64,000 nucleotides of DNA from Streptomyces sp. JB150. Its GTDB lineage: Bacteria > Actinomycetota > Actinomycetes > Streptomycetales > Streptomycetaceae. Shown in pieces: positions 8,384-17,692 of the stretch; within the stretch, counting starts at the first letter, position 1, and each line of letters starts with the position of its first letter. The translations under genes were made by a program, and so were the position numbers. The DNA lies in the NCBI RefSeq assembly GCF_011193355.1, contig NZ_CP049780.1, positions 793,180 to 857,179 on the forward strand, in the 5' to 3' direction. Below the pieces are notes generated by a model. It was given only the letters and a program-made list of their open reading frames with translations, was not told the DNA's origin and ran no database searches.

Positions 8384-10243
8384 ATGCAGATCCAAGACCT
8401 TCCGTATCCCGACCCGGGTGTGCCGGACGCGCGCTCGGGCCCCCGCTTCCTGTGGTGGCTCTTCCGCAACCAGCTGGGCGGTCAGCTGAAGTCGCTGGCC
8501 TGGGGCCTGCTGCACTTCGCGTCCGTGGCCTCGCTGCCGTTCTGCGTCGGGTTCGCCGTGCAGGCCGTCGTCGAACGCTCCGGCTCCCGGCTCGCCCTGG
8601 CGGGCGGGCTGCTGGCTCTCTGCGGGATCGGCGTCGCGGTCGGCGACACCTTCCTGCACCGCGCCGCCGTCACCAACTGGATCACCGCGGCCGCCCGCGT
8701 CCAGCAGCTGCTGGCCCGCAAGGCCGCGCAGTTGGGCTCGGCACTGACCCGGCGGGTCGCGGCCGGTGAGGTGGTGGCCGTGTCCACCGGCGACGTGGAG
8801 AAGATCGGCTGGTTCGTCGAGGCCGTCTCCCGGTTTACCGCCGCCGCTCTCACCGTCGTCCTGGTCGCCGTCGGCCTGGTCGTCTACCAGCCCGCACTCG
8901 GGGTGGTCGTCGCCGTCGGCCTGCCGGTGCTCGCGTTCGCGGTGCTGCCGCTGCTGCCCCGCGCGACGCGGCGTGCCGACATCCAGCGCGAGAAGGCGGG
9001 CCGGGCCACCGAGCTGGCCTCCGACACGGTGGCCGGTCTGCGGGTGCTGCGCGGCATCGGCGGCGAGGAGCTGTTCCTCGACCGCTACCGCCGTGCCTCC
9101 CAGGAGGTCCGCCACGCGGCCGTGCGCAGTGCCCGGATGTGGTCGCTGATCTCGGCGATCCAGGTCCTGCTGCCCGGACTGCTGCTGATCTCGGTGGTCT
9201 GGTACGGCGTCCACCTGGCCGGCCAGGGCCGGATCACCATCGGCGAGCTGGTCACCGTCTACAGCTCCGTCATGATCATGACCTACCCGCTCCGCCACTT
9301 CGAGGAGATCGCCATGGCGTACTCCTTCTCGCGCCCCTCGGCCCGCCGGGCCGCGCGGGTGCTGTCGCTGGAGCGGGCCACGGACACCGACGGGACGCGC
9401 GCCGCCGACCTGCCCTCCGGCGATCTGTACGACCCGGCCACCGGCCTGCTCGCGCCCGCGGGCCGGCTGACCGCCGTGGTGTGCGGCGACCCGGACGCGG
9501 CGGGGCGGCTGGCGGAACGCCTCGGCGGACACGCCTCCGAGGAGGGCACACCGGTGCTGCTCGGCGGGGTGCCGCTGGACGAACTGCCGCTCGACACCGC
9601 GCGTACGGCCGTCCTCGTCCAGGACAAGGACCCCGTCCTGCTCTCCGGCACACTGCGGGAACTGCTGGACGTGCCGTCCTCGGGCGCCGTACGCACCGAG
9701 GACGCGCTGGCCGCGGCGCAGTGCGAGGACGTCCTGGCGGCGCTCGCCCAGAGCTCGCTCGGCGTCGAGGACCCGCTGGACGCCCGGATCACCGAACGCG
9801 GCCGGTCCCTGTCGGGCGGCCAGCGGCAGCGGCTCGCCCTGGCCCGGTCGCTGCTGACGGACCCGCAGGTGCTGGTGCTGGACGAGCCGACCTCCGCCGT
9901 CGACTCCCACACCGAGGCCCGTATCGCGGAAGGGCTGCGCATGCTGCGAGACGGCCGCACCACGGTCGTCTTCACCTCCTCCCCGCTGCTGCTGGACCGC
10001 GCGGACCGGGTGGTGCTGATCCACGAGGGCGCGGTCGCGGCCGTCGGGCCGCACCGGGAGCTGGTGCGCGACGAGCCGCGGTACCGCGCGGTGGTGACCC
10101 GCGAGACCGAGGACGAGGCGGCTGGGTCCGCCGGTGCCCCGGCCACCGAGTCCGCCGGCGGGCTCCACGAACTCGGTGGGCTGGGTGGACTCGGCGAACT
10201 GAACGAACTGGAAGAGCTGGAAGAGATCGAGGAGACCGCATGA
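8384..10243 (+). CDS. ABC exporter subunit A, permease-ATPase with degenerate P-loop
   Basis: The 619-residue protein has six membrane helices (about 40-320) and an ATPase domain. The Walker A region reads CGDPDAAGRLA (367-377), so the GxxGxGKS loop and its lysine are gone. The switch histidine is replaced in VVFTSS (about 528-533). The signature LSGGQ (476-480) and Walker B LDEP (D500, E501) are intact. It cannot bind ATP normally alone but can donate its signature to the partner encoded next, which starts in an ATGA overlap. The C-terminal tail is low complexity: Gly/Leu-rich, then acidic (LNELEELEEIEETA). The heterodimer assignment follows known asymmetric ABC exporters; the substrate is unknown. 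Confidence 0.92.
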   Translation: MQIQDLPYPDPGVPDARSGPRFLWWLFRNQLGGQLKSLAWGLLHFASVASLPFCVGFAVQAVVERSGSRLALAGGLLALCGIGVAVGDTFLHRAAVTNWITAAARVQQLLARKAAQLGSALTRRVAAGEVVAVSTGDVEKIGWFVEAVSRFTAAALTVVLVAVGLVVYQPALGVVVAVGLPVLAFAVLPLLPRATRRADIQREKAGRATELASDTVAGLRVLRGIGGEELFLDRYRRASQEVRHAAVRSARMWSLISAIQVLLPGLLLISVVWYGVHLAGQGRITIGELVTVYSSVMIMTYPLRHFEEIAMAYSFSRPSARRAARVLSLERATDTDGTRAADLPSGDLYDPATGLLAPAGRLTAVVCGDPDAAGRLAERLGGHASEEGTPVLLGGVPLDELPLDTARTAVLVQDKDPVLLSGTLRELLDVPSSGAVRTEDALAAAQCEDVLAALAQSSLGVEDPLDARITERGRSLSGGQRQRLALARSLLTDPQVLVLDEPTSAVDSHTEARIAEGLRMLRDGRTTVVFTSSPLLLDRADRVVLIHEGAVAAVGPHRELVRDEPRYRAVVTRETEDEAAGSAGAPATESAGGLHELGGLGGLGELNELEELEEIEETA

Positions 10244-12021
10244 TCGGCGTGGCGCCACCGGAGTACGACCCGGCGGCCCCGACCACGGCGAGCACCCTGC
10301 CCGTCGGCGCCCCGGCGACCGTACGCGCCTACGTGGCCGAGCTGTTCCGCCGGCACCGCCGTGCCTTCCTGCTCCTCATCGGCGTGAACACCGTCGCGGT
10401 GGTCGCCTCCATGGCGGGCCCCTACCTGCTGGGCGGGCTCGTCGAGCGGGTGTCGGACGGCGAGCGGGAGCTGCGTCTGGGCCTCACGGCGACGCTGTTC
10501 GTCGTGGTGCTGGTCGTCCAGGCGGGGTTCGTCCACCAGGTGCGGCTGCGCGGGGCGATGCTCGGCGAGCGGATGCTGGCCGATCTGCGCGAGGACTTCC
10601 TCGTCCGCTCGGTCGGGCTGCCGCCGGGCGTGCTGGAGCGCGCCGGCACCGGCGATCTGCTCTCCCGGATCACCACCGACATCGACCGGCTGGCCAACGC
10701 GATGCGTGAGGCCGTGCCCCAGCTGGCGATCGGCGTCGTGTGGGTGGGGCTGCTGCTGGGCGGCCTCGTGGTGACGGCGCCACCGCTGGCCGCCGCGGTG
10801 CTGCTCGCCCTGCCGTTGCTGGTGGCCGGCTGCCGCTGGTACTTCCGCCGGGCGCCCTCCGCCTACCGGTCCGAGTCCGCCGGATACGCCGCCGTGGCCG
10901 CCGCGCTCGCCGAGACGGTGGACGCCGGGCACACCATCGAGGCCCACCGGCTGCGCCGCCGGCGGGTGGAACTGTCGGAGCGGCGGATCCGGGAATGGAC
11001 CGCCTGGGAGCGGTACACCCTCTGGCTGCGGTCGGTGCTCTTCCCGGTCATCAACCTCACCCATGTGACGGTCCTCGGATCGGTGCTCATGATCGGCGGG
11101 GTGTTCGTGCTCCAGGGATGGCTCGACGTCGGGCAGCTCACCACGGGCGCGCTGATCGCCCAGATGCTGGTCGACCCGGTGGGGCTGATCCTGCGCTGGT
11201 ACGACGAGCTCCAGATCGCCCAGGTGTCGCTGGCGCGGCTCGTCGGGGTGCGGGACATCGAGCCGGACGCCGGGGACGCCTCGGTCCTGCCGGACGGCCG
11301 TGACGTGCACGCCGACCGGGTGCGCTTCGGCTACCTCCAGGGCGTGGACGTGCTGCGCGAGGTGTCCCTGAAGGTGGCGCCGGGCACCCGGCTGGCGCTC
11401 GTCGGCCCCTCCGGCGCGGGCAAGTCCACGCTGGGCCGGCTGCTCGCCGGGATCTACGCGCCCCGGGACGGCCGGATCACCCTCGGCGGTGCGGAACTGT
11501 CCCGGATGCCGGCCGAGCGCGTCCGCTCCCACGTGGCTCTCGTCAACCAGGAGCACCACGTCTTCGTGGGCTCCCTGCGCGACAACCTGCTGCTCGCCCG
11601 GACCGACGCGACGGACGCCGAGCTGTGGGCGGCGCTCGGCGCGGTCGACGCGGACGGGTGGGCGCGGGCCCTGGACGACGGCCTGGACACCGAGGTCGGC
11701 TCTGGCGGGCTCGCGCTGACCCCGGCGCAGGCCCAGCAGATCGCCCTGGCCCGGCTGGTCCTCGCCGACCCGCACACGCTCGTGCTGGACGAGGCCACGT
11801 CCCTGCTCGACCCGCGCGCCGCCCGCCACCTGGAACGCTCCCTCGCGCGCGTCCTCGACGGCCGTACGGTCGTCGCCATCGCGCACCGCCTGCACACCGC
11901 CCACGACGCCGACGTCATCGCCGTCGTCGAGAACGGCCGCATCAGCGAACTGGGCAGCCACGCGGAACTGGTCGCCGCGGACGGGGCGTACGCGGCGTTG
12001 TGGAGGTCCTGGCACGGGTGA
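10240..12021 (+). CDS. ABC exporter subunit B, permease-ATPase with degenerate signature
   Basis: ATG 10240 overlaps the previous stop (ATGA), giving a 593-residue protein translationally coupled to subunit A. Membrane helices span about 40-310. Walker A GPSGAGKST (389-397), Walker B LDEATS (D517, E518) and the switch H549 are intact. The signature, however, reads LTPAQ (493-497) in place of LSGGQ. The defects mirror those of subunit A. One composite site is whole (this P-loop with A's LSGGQ) and the other is doubly broken. The same frame stays open for 114 codons past the TGA at 12019-12021. Confidence 0.93.
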   Translation: MIGVAPPEYDPAAPTTASTLPVGAPATVRAYVAELFRRHRRAFLLLIGVNTVAVVASMAGPYLLGGLVERVSDGERELRLGLTATLFVVVLVVQAGFVHQVRLRGAMLGERMLADLREDFLVRSVGLPPGVLERAGTGDLLSRITTDIDRLANAMREAVPQLAIGVVWVGLLLGGLVVTAPPLAAAVLLALPLLVAGCRWYFRRAPSAYRSESAGYAAVAAALAETVDAGHTIEAHRLRRRRVELSERRIREWTAWERYTLWLRSVLFPVINLTHVTVLGSVLMIGGVFVLQGWLDVGQLTTGALIAQMLVDPVGLILRWYDELQIAQVSLARLVGVRDIEPDAGDASVLPDGRDVHADRVRFGYLQGVDVLREVSLKVAPGTRLALVGPSGAGKSTLGRLLAGIYAPRDGRITLGGAELSRMPAERVRSHVALVNQEHHVFVGSLRDNLLLARTDATDAELWAALGAVDADGWARALDDGLDTEVGSGGLALTPAQAQQIALARLVLADPHTLVLDEATSLLDPRAARHLERSLARVLDGRTVVAIAHRLHTAHDADVIAVVENGRISELGSHAELVAADGAYAALWRSWHG

Positions 12022-12494
12022 GCCGGGCGGCAGGAGCGGGCGATTGCGCCGGCGGCCGAGGGCGAGCGGGACCGGCTGTCGGCTGCCGAAGGCGAGCGGG
12101 AACGGCTGTCGGCTGCCGAAAGCGAGCGCGCGGCGCCGTCCGGCCGAGGCGAGCGGGCGGGGCCGTCCGGGGCTGACGGCGAGGGCGCGGCGCCGTCCGG
12201 CCGAGGCGAGCAGGCGGCGCTCCCGGCGGTCGGTGCCGCGGCGGAGGTCCTGCCGGGGGCGTCGCCCGCCCAGCCCGCCCAAGGCGCCCTCGCGTGCGAG
12301 GTGGGGCGCCCCGCCCTCGGGCCCTTGCCGTTGCGCGGTTCCGAACAGGGGTGGAAGGCTGGATAGCGGCGGCGCCGTTTCGGGGGCGCACCCGCGGTCC
12401 GTGGCGGGTGGAGTCCGTGTCCACGGCGCGGACGGTCGCGGTCCGCCGCCCGCCGCGGTGAGAACGGTCCCGTCCCCACCCCCTGGAGGTACCC
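12022..12494. other. Spacer with 30-bp tandem repeat
   Basis: Near-identical 30-base units lie at 12061-12090 and 12091-12120, differing at one base, with degenerate copies to about 12216. On the + strand they stay in frame with the exporter gene after its TGA and would encode ten-residue repeats (AAEGERERLS). The frame ends at a TAG at 12364-12366. No other gene was seen before the DUF5709 gene, whose ribosome site is at 12483-12488. Confidence 0.6.
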
Positions 12495-12965
12495 GTGAAC
12501 AGCGCCGACGGATGGGGAGACGACGTCTACCAGCCCGACGCGTCCGACCAACGCGAGGACACGGGCTTGCTCGACGCCGAAGACACCCTGGAGTACGACG
12601 GTGTCGACAATCCCCTCGACCGGGGCTGGTCCCCTCCGGAGCGACCGTGGGCGGTGGAGCACATCGGTGTGACGGCGGCCGAGCGCCGGGCCGGGGAGAC
12701 GCTGGACCAGCGGCTGGCCGAAGAGCAGCCCGACCTCGCCGAGCCGGACGGTGACGGTATCGGCGACACGGCGGACACGGACGGCGAGCTGCTGGACAAC
12801 GAGGTCGGCGCCGCCCGTTCGGGCCGTCTCGTCGCCCCCGACGAAGGCGCGCACGAGGACGAGGAGGCCGCGCTGGTCGCCACGGACGTCGGCATCGACG
12901 GCGCCGCCGCCTCCGCGGAGGAGGCCGCCGTGCACATCGTCGACGAGGAGTCCCTTCCCGGCTGA
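12495..12965 (+). CDS. DUF5709 domain protein
   Basis: This 156-residue, very acidic, hydrophilic protein matches the actinobacterial DUF5709 pattern: N-terminal DDVYQPDASDQ and LDAEDTLEYDGVDNPLDRGWSPPERP, then a central GETLDQRLAEE and an acidic tail ending AAVHIVDEE. No enzyme motif, membrane segment or signal is visible, and its function is unknown. A strong GGAGG lies nine bases before ATG 12495 in CTGGAGGTACCC. It is followed 51 bases later by the L31 gene in the same direction, so the two may be cotranscribed. Confidence 0.88.
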   Translation: MNSADGWGDDVYQPDASDQREDTGLLDAEDTLEYDGVDNPLDRGWSPPERPWAVEHIGVTAAERRAGETLDQRLAEEQPDLAEPDGDGIGDTADTDGELLDNEVGAARSGRLVAPDEGAHEDEEAALVATDVGIDGAAASAEEAAVHIVDEESLPG

Positions 12966-13016
12966 GCGCGCCGGCCGCGAACCCCGCCCCCTGTCCCCGC
13001 CCCACCTGGAGCAGCC

Positions 13017-13277
13017 ATGCAGCAGGACAAGCACCCCGACTACCACCCCGTCGTCTTCCGTGACCGGGCCGCCGGCTACGCCTTCCTGACCCGGTCCACC
13101 GCGACCAGCGACCAGACCATCGAATGGGACGACGGCGAGACCTACCCGGTGGTGGACGTGGAGATCTCCTCCGAGAGCCACCCCTTCTACACCGGCAAGG
13201 CCCGCACGGTGGACACCGAGGGCCGCATAGCCCGCTTCGAGCGGCGCTACGGCGAGGGCACTCGCCCGCAGGGCTGA
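13017..13277 (+). CDS. rpmE2: 50S ribosomal protein L31 type B
   Basis: The 86-residue protein has the type B L31 features: [23 protein letters not shown] at the start, [28 protein letters not shown] in the middle, and no zinc-binding cysteines. Type B proteins replace the zinc-bound L31 when zinc is scarce and are usually repressed by Zur. No Zur-box-like palindrome was seen in the 51 bases before the gene, so any Zur control must act upstream of the DUF5709 gene or be absent. The gene converges on the DUF457 membrane gene over a GC-rich hairpin. Confidence 0.95.
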   Translation: MQQDKHPDYHPVVFRDRAAGYAFLTRSTATSDQTIEWDDGETYPVVDVEISSESHPFYTGKARTVDTEGRIARFERRYGEGTRPQG

Positions 13278-13320
13278 TCCCGCCGGCCGGCATCGGTGCG
13301 CCGAACGGCAACGGCCCTGC

Positions 13321-13339
13321 GGGCGGCAACGGGCCGCCC
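13321..13339. terminator. Possible shared terminator hairpin between rpmE2 and DUF457 gene
   Basis: GGGCGG (13321-13326) pairs with CCGCCC (13334-13339) around a seven-base loop in the 74-base gap between convergent genes. There is no T-tract on either side, which is common for Streptomyces terminators but weakens the call. Confidence 0.4.
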
Positions 13340-13351
13340 GTGGCGCGGCGC

Positions 13352-14146
13352 TCAGATCACATTGAGCGCGGCCGCCCCGCCCACTCCCCCGAGCAGCATG
13401 AACGCCGGCATCAGCACCTTCAGCTCCACCCAGCCGCCCGCCCGGAACCGCATGGCCCTCGGCGGGCCGACCGGGTACCAGCGCTTGCGTCCCACCGGGA
13501 TCGGCCACAGGATCGGGCAGCCCGACACCGTCAGCGCGTCCCCGATGTCGTGCACCAGCGCGCCCAGCACCACCGGCAGTCCGAGCCACAGGTACTCCTG
13601 CCCCGGCGCCGAGAACAGCCAGTCCGCCCCGTTGCCCGGTTTGTCCAGGATCCCGGCGATGATCCACGCGCTGGTCGCGGCCAGCAGCCACACCAGGACG
13701 TCGCTGCTGGAGCCGCGCGTCGCCCGCCACAGCAGGCCCTCGATCGCCAGCACCATGTGCACGAAGAGGATCGCGAGCACCGCCCAGCGCTCCCCCGTGA
13801 TCGCCAGCACCGAGGTGCCGCCACCGATCAGCACCGCCCACAGCCAGGTGTGCGTCAAGGTGCGGTGCCCGCCGGAGCGCCGCGGGTCGCCCTGCTTCCT
13901 GGTGGCCTTGTAGACGGCGTACGAGAGCTTGTCCACGATCTCGCACAGGCCCCGCGAGAGGGGGCCGAAGGCCCGCGAGATGGTCGCGGCCTTGTGGTCG
14001 AGGTCGGGGGCGAGCGCGGCACCCGCGCAGATCAGGGCGCCCGCCAGCAGCACCGGCCACGGCATGGCGTGCCCCGCCGCCGCGGCGGCCGCTCCGACGC
14101 CGAGCCAGGCGGCGGCTCCGGAGAGTGAGTGTGCTGGTCCCATCAT
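13352..14146 (-). CDS. DUF457 (YdjM-like) metal-dependent membrane hydrolase family protein
   Basis: The 264-residue polytopic membrane protein carries the histidine/aspartate landmarks of the YdjM/DUF457 family: an N-terminal GPAHSLSG, PDLDHKAAT, HRTLTHTW and ALVHDIGDALT. The family is predicted to bind a metal at the membrane; its substrate is unknown. At least six hydrophobic segments are visible. ATG 14146 (MMGPAHS) is chosen because the upstream frame is Arg-rich and unlike the family. ATG 14143 is equally possible and neither has a strong ribosome site. It diverges from the helicase gene. Confidence 0.85.
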   Translation of the reverse strand: MMGPAHSLSGAAAWLGVGAAAAAAGHAMPWPVLLAGALICAGAALAPDLDHKAATISRAFGPLSRGLCEIVDKLSYAVYKATRKQGDPRRSGGHRTLTHTWLWAVLIGGGTSVLAITGERWAVLAILFVHMVLAIEGLLWRATRGSSSDVLVWLLAATSAWIIAGILDKPGNGADWLFSAPGQEYLWLGLPVVLGALVHDIGDALTVSGCPILWPIPVGRKRWYPVGPPRAMRFRAGGWVELKVLMPAFMLLGGVGGAAALNVI

Positions 14147-14291
14147 CGCCGCTGTCCGCCCCGTTCCTCGTCCGCCGCTGTCCAGTTGACCGCGTGTGCT
14201 GATGCCACGTCGGCGACACAGCGTAGCGTTCGCGATCTTCGTACGGGCATCCGATTGCCGCATCGGGCGGGAGGCCAGGCAAGATGGGGGC

Positions 14292-16805
14292 GTGACCCTC
14301 ATCGATCAGCTGCCGCCGACCGCCGACCCCGACGCCCTGTACGAAGCCTTCGAGTCGTGGACTCAGGAGCGCGGCCTCACCCTCTATCCCCACCAGGAGG
14401 AGGCGCTGATCGAGGTGGTCTCCGGGGCGAACGTGATCGTCTCGACGCCGACCGGCTCCGGCAAGAGCATGATCGCCGCCGGCGCGCACTTCGCCGCGCT
14501 CGCCCGCGACGAGGTCACCTTCTACACCGCTCCGATCAAGGCGCTGGTCTCGGAGAAGTTCTTCGAGCTGTGCAAGCTCTTCGGCACCGAGAACGTCGGC
14601 ATGCTGACCGGCGACGCCTCGGTCAACGCGGACGCCCCGGTCATCTGCTGCACCGCCGAGGTGCTCGCCTCCATCGCGCTGCGCGACGGCAAGGACGCGG
14701 ACGTCGGCCAGGTCGTCATGGACGAGTTCCACTTCTACGCCGAGCCGGACCGCGGCTGGGCCTGGCAGATCCCGATCCTCGAGCTGCCGCAGGCGCAGTT
14801 CATCCTGATGTCGGCCACGCTCGGCGACGTTTCCATGTTCGAGAAGGACCTGACCCGGCGCACCGGCCGCCCGACCTCGGTGGTCCGCTCGGCGACCCGA
14901 CCGGTCCCGCTCTCCTACGAGTACCGGCGCACCCCGCTCACCGAGACGCTGACCGAGCTGCTTCAGACCCAGCAGGCGCCGGTTTACATCGTGCACTTCA
15001 CCCAGGCGCAGGCGGTGGAGCGGGCGCAGGCGCTGATGAGCATCAACATGTGCTCGAAGGAGGAGAAGGAGCGGATCGCCGAGCTGATCGGCAACTTCCG
15101 CTTCACCACCAAGTTCGGCCGCAACCTCTCCCGTTACGTACGGCACGGCATCGGTGTGCACCACGCCGGCATGCTGCCCAAGTACCGGCGTCTGGTGGAG
15201 AAACTGGCCCAGGCCGGCCTGCTGAAGGTGATCTGCGGTACCGACACGCTCGGCGTGGGCGTCAACGTGCCCATCCGCACCGTGCTGTTCACGGCGCTGA
15301 CCAAGTACGACGGCAGCCGCGTGCGCACTCTGCGGGCGCGCGAGTTCCACCAGATCGCGGGCCGCGCGGGACGCGCCGGTTTCGACACGGCCGGTTTCGT
15401 CGTCGCCCAGGCTCCCGAGCACGTCATCGAGAACGAGAAGGCGCTCGCCAAGGCGGGCGACGACCCGAAGAAGCGCCGCAAGGTGGTCCGCAAGAAGGCG
15501 CCCGAGGGTTTTGTGGCGTGGTCGGAGGACACTTTCGAGAAGCTGATCGCCTCGGAGCCGGAGCCGCTGACGTCGCGCTTCCGGGTGACCCACACCATGC
15601 TGCTGTCGGTGATCGCGCGCCCCGGCAACGCCTTCGAGGCGATGCGCCGGCTGCTGGAGGACAATCACGAGCCGCGCAAGCAGCAGCTGCGGCACATCCG
15701 GCGGGCCATCGCGATCTACCGCTCGCTGCTGGACGGCGGCATCATCGAGAAGCTGGACAAGCCGGACGCGGAGGGCCGGATCGTCCGGCTCACCGTCGAC
15801 CTCCAGCAGGACTTCGCGCTCAACCAGCCGCTGTCCACCTTCGCGCTCGCCGCGTTCGAGCTGCTGGACCCGGAGTCGCCGTCGTACGCGCTGGACATGG
15901 TGTCCGTCGTGGAGTCCACGCTGGACGACCCCCGGCAGATCCTCGCCGCGCAGCAGAACAAGGCGCGCGGTGAGGCCGTGGCCGCGATGAAGGCGGACGG
16001 GGTCGAGTACGAGGAGCGCATGGAGCGTCTCCAGGACATCACCTACCCGAAGCCGCTGGAGGAACTGCTCTCCCACGCGTACAACACGTACCGCAAGAGC
16101 CACCCCTGGGTCGGTGACCATCCGCTGTCGCCGAAGTCGGTCGTCCGCGACATGTACGAGCGGGCGATGTCCTTCACGGAGCTGGTGTCCTACTACGAAC
16201 TGGCCCGCACCGAGGGCATCGTGCTGCGCTACCTGGCCAGCGCGTACAAGGCGCTCGACCACACCGTGCCCGACGATCTGAAGTCCGAGGATCTGCAGGA
16301 CCTGATCGAGTGGCTCGGCGAGATGGTCCGCCAGGTCGACTCCAGCCTCCTCGACGAGTGGGAGCAGCTGGCCAACCCCGAGGAGATGACCGCCGAGGAG
16401 GCCCAGGAGAAGGCCGACCAGGTCAAGCCGGTCACCACCAACGCGCGAGCCTTCCGCGTCCTGGTGCGCAACGCGATGTTCCGCCGGGTCGAGCTGGCCG
16501 CCCTCGACCAGGTCGAGGAGCTGGGCGAGCTGGACGCGGAGTCCGGCTGGGACGCCGAGGCCTGGGGCGAGGCGATGGACAAGTACTGGGACGAGTACGA
16601 GGAGCTGGGCACCGGCCCGGACGCGCGCGGCCCCAAGCTGCTGATCATCGAGGAGGAGCCGCAGAACGGCCTGTGGCGCGTCCGGCAGATCTTCGACGAC
16701 CCGAACGGCGATCACGACTGGGGCATCAGCGCGGAGGTCGACCTCGCCGCCTCCGACGCGGAAGGCCGCGCCGTGATCCGTGTGACCGACGTCGGCCAGC
16801 TGTGA
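14292..16805 (+). CDS. Ski2-like DEAD/DEAH helicase with C-terminal DUF3516
   Basis: GTG 14292 has a G-rich ribosome site and begins VTLIDQLPP, giving 837 residues. Motif I TPTGSGKS (52-59), Ia TAPIKALVSEK, II DEFH (144-147), III SATLGD, HHAGMLPKYRR and VI QIAGRAGRAGFDTAGF place it in the Ski2/Mtr4-like superfamily 2 group. The Glu-rich C-terminal 300 residues match DUF3516, found with this helicase in actinobacteria. It probably unwinds structured RNA, or RNA/DNA hybrids, using ATP. TesB follows 19 bases downstream and may be cotranscribed. Confidence 0.92.
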   Translation: MTLIDQLPPTADPDALYEAFESWTQERGLTLYPHQEEALIEVVSGANVIVSTPTGSGKSMIAAGAHFAALARDEVTFYTAPIKALVSEKFFELCKLFGTENVGMLTGDASVNADAPVICCTAEVLASIALRDGKDADVGQVVMDEFHFYAEPDRGWAWQIPILELPQAQFILMSATLGDVSMFEKDLTRRTGRPTSVVRSATRPVPLSYEYRRTPLTETLTELLQTQQAPVYIVHFTQAQAVERAQALMSINMCSKEEKERIAELIGNFRFTTKFGRNLSRYVRHGIGVHHAGMLPKYRRLVEKLAQAGLLKVICGTDTLGVGVNVPIRTVLFTALTKYDGSRVRTLRAREFHQIAGRAGRAGFDTAGFVVAQAPEHVIENEKALAKAGDDPKKRRKVVRKKAPEGFVAWSEDTFEKLIASEPEPLTSRFRVTHTMLLSVIARPGNAFEAMRRLLEDNHEPRKQQLRHIRRAIAIYRSLLDGGIIEKLDKPDAEGRIVRLTVDLQQDFALNQPLSTFALAAFELLDPESPSYALDMVSVVESTLDDPRQILAAQQNKARGEAVAAMKADGVEYEERMERLQDITYPKPLEELLSHAYNTYRKSHPWVGDHPLSPKSVVRDMYERAMSFTELVSYYELARTEGIVLRYLASAYKALDHTVPDDLKSEDLQDLIEWLGEMVRQVDSSLLDEWEQLANPEEMTAEEAQEKADQVKPVTTNARAFRVLVRNAMFRRVELAALDQVEELGELDAESGWDAEAWGEAMDKYWDEYEELGTGPDARGPKLLIIEEEPQNGLWRVRQIFDDPNGDHDWGISAEVDLAASDAEGRAVIRVTDVGQL

Positions 16806-16824
16806 GCACAGGAGAAAGACACCC

Positions 16825-17691
16825 ATGACGAACCCGGCCGAGAGACTGGTCGACCTGCTCGACCTGGAGCAGATCGAGGTCAACATCTTCCGTGGCCGCA
16901 GCCCCGACGAGTCCCTGCAGCGGGTCTTCGGCGGCCAGGTGGCCGGCCAGGCCCTGGTCGCCGCCGGGCGCACCACGGAGGGCGACCGCCCGGTGCACTC
17001 GCTGCACGCGTACTTCCTGCGCCCGGGTCGGCCCGGTGTGCCGATCGTGTACCAGGTGGAACGGGTCCGCGACGGGCGGTCCTTCACGACCCGCCGGGTC
17101 ACGGCCGTGCAGCAGGGCCGCACGATCTTCAATCTCACCGCCTCCTTTCACCAGCCTGAGCAGGGGAGCTTCGAGCACCAGCTGCCGCCGGCCCGGAAGG
17201 TCCCGGACCCCGAGTCGCTGCCGACGGTCACCGACGAGATCCGCGAGCATCTGGGCGCGCTGCCCGAGCAGTTGGAGCGGATGGCGCGCCGTCAGCCCTT
17301 CGACATCCGCTATGTGGACCGGCTGCGCTGGAAGCCCGAGGAGATCGAGGGCGCGGAGCCGCGCAGCGCGGTGTGGATGCGGGCGGTCGGGCCGCTCGGC
17401 GACGACCCGCTGGTTCACACCTGTGCCCTGACGTACGCCAGCGACATGACCCTCCTGGACGCCGTGCGCATTCCGGTGGAGCCCTTGTGGGGCCCGCGCG
17501 GCTTCGACATGGCGTCGCTGGACCACGCGATGTGGTTCCACCGGCCGTTCCGCGCGGACGAGTGGTTCCTGTACGACCAGGAGTCGCCGATCGCGACGGG
17601 CGGCCGGGGTCTGGCGCGTGGACGGATCTACGACGTGGAGGGGCGCCTGCTGGTGTCCGTCGTCCAGGAAGGGCTCTTCCGCGCGCTGTAG
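16825..17691 (+). CDS. tesB: Acyl-CoA thioesterase II
   Basis: This 288-residue double-hotdog thioesterase starts at ATG 16825 after AGGAGA. The N-terminal hotdog includes FGGQVAGQALVAA and HSLHAYFLRPG. The C-terminal half supplies the catalytic triad equivalents: D207 in YASDMTLLD, a Ser in place of Thr in ASLDHAMWFHRPF, and Q281 in SVVQEGLF. It hydrolyses medium or long acyl-CoA to free acid and CoA in the cytoplasm. Its stop codon is one base from the stop of the convergent DUF6397 gene, so the two transcripts must overlap unless termination is very tight. Confidence 0.95.
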   Translation: MTNPAERLVDLLDLEQIEVNIFRGRSPDESLQRVFGGQVAGQALVAAGRTTEGDRPVHSLHAYFLRPGRPGVPIVYQVERVRDGRSFTTRRVTAVQQGRTIFNLTASFHQPEQGSFEHQLPPARKVPDPESLPTVTDEIREHLGALPEQLERMARRQPFDIRYVDRLRWKPEEIEGAEPRSAVWMRAVGPLGDDPLVHTCALTYASDMTLLDAVRIPVEPLWGPRGFDMASLDHAMWFHRPFRADEWFLYDQESPIATGGRGLARGRIYDVEGRLLVSVVQEGLFRAL

Positions 17692-17692
17692 C

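Noticed and set aside
9283..13329. Minus-strand open frame of 1348 codons
   Set aside because: Antisense to two clear ABC genes with low-complexity translation; GC-driven.
11454..17138. A continuous minus-strand open frame of 1894 codons
   Set aside because: It runs antisense to the exporter, DUF5709, L31, helicase and tesB genes and through the DUF457 gene. It is Arg/Gly/Pro-rich without domains and has no start context: a high-GC shadow.
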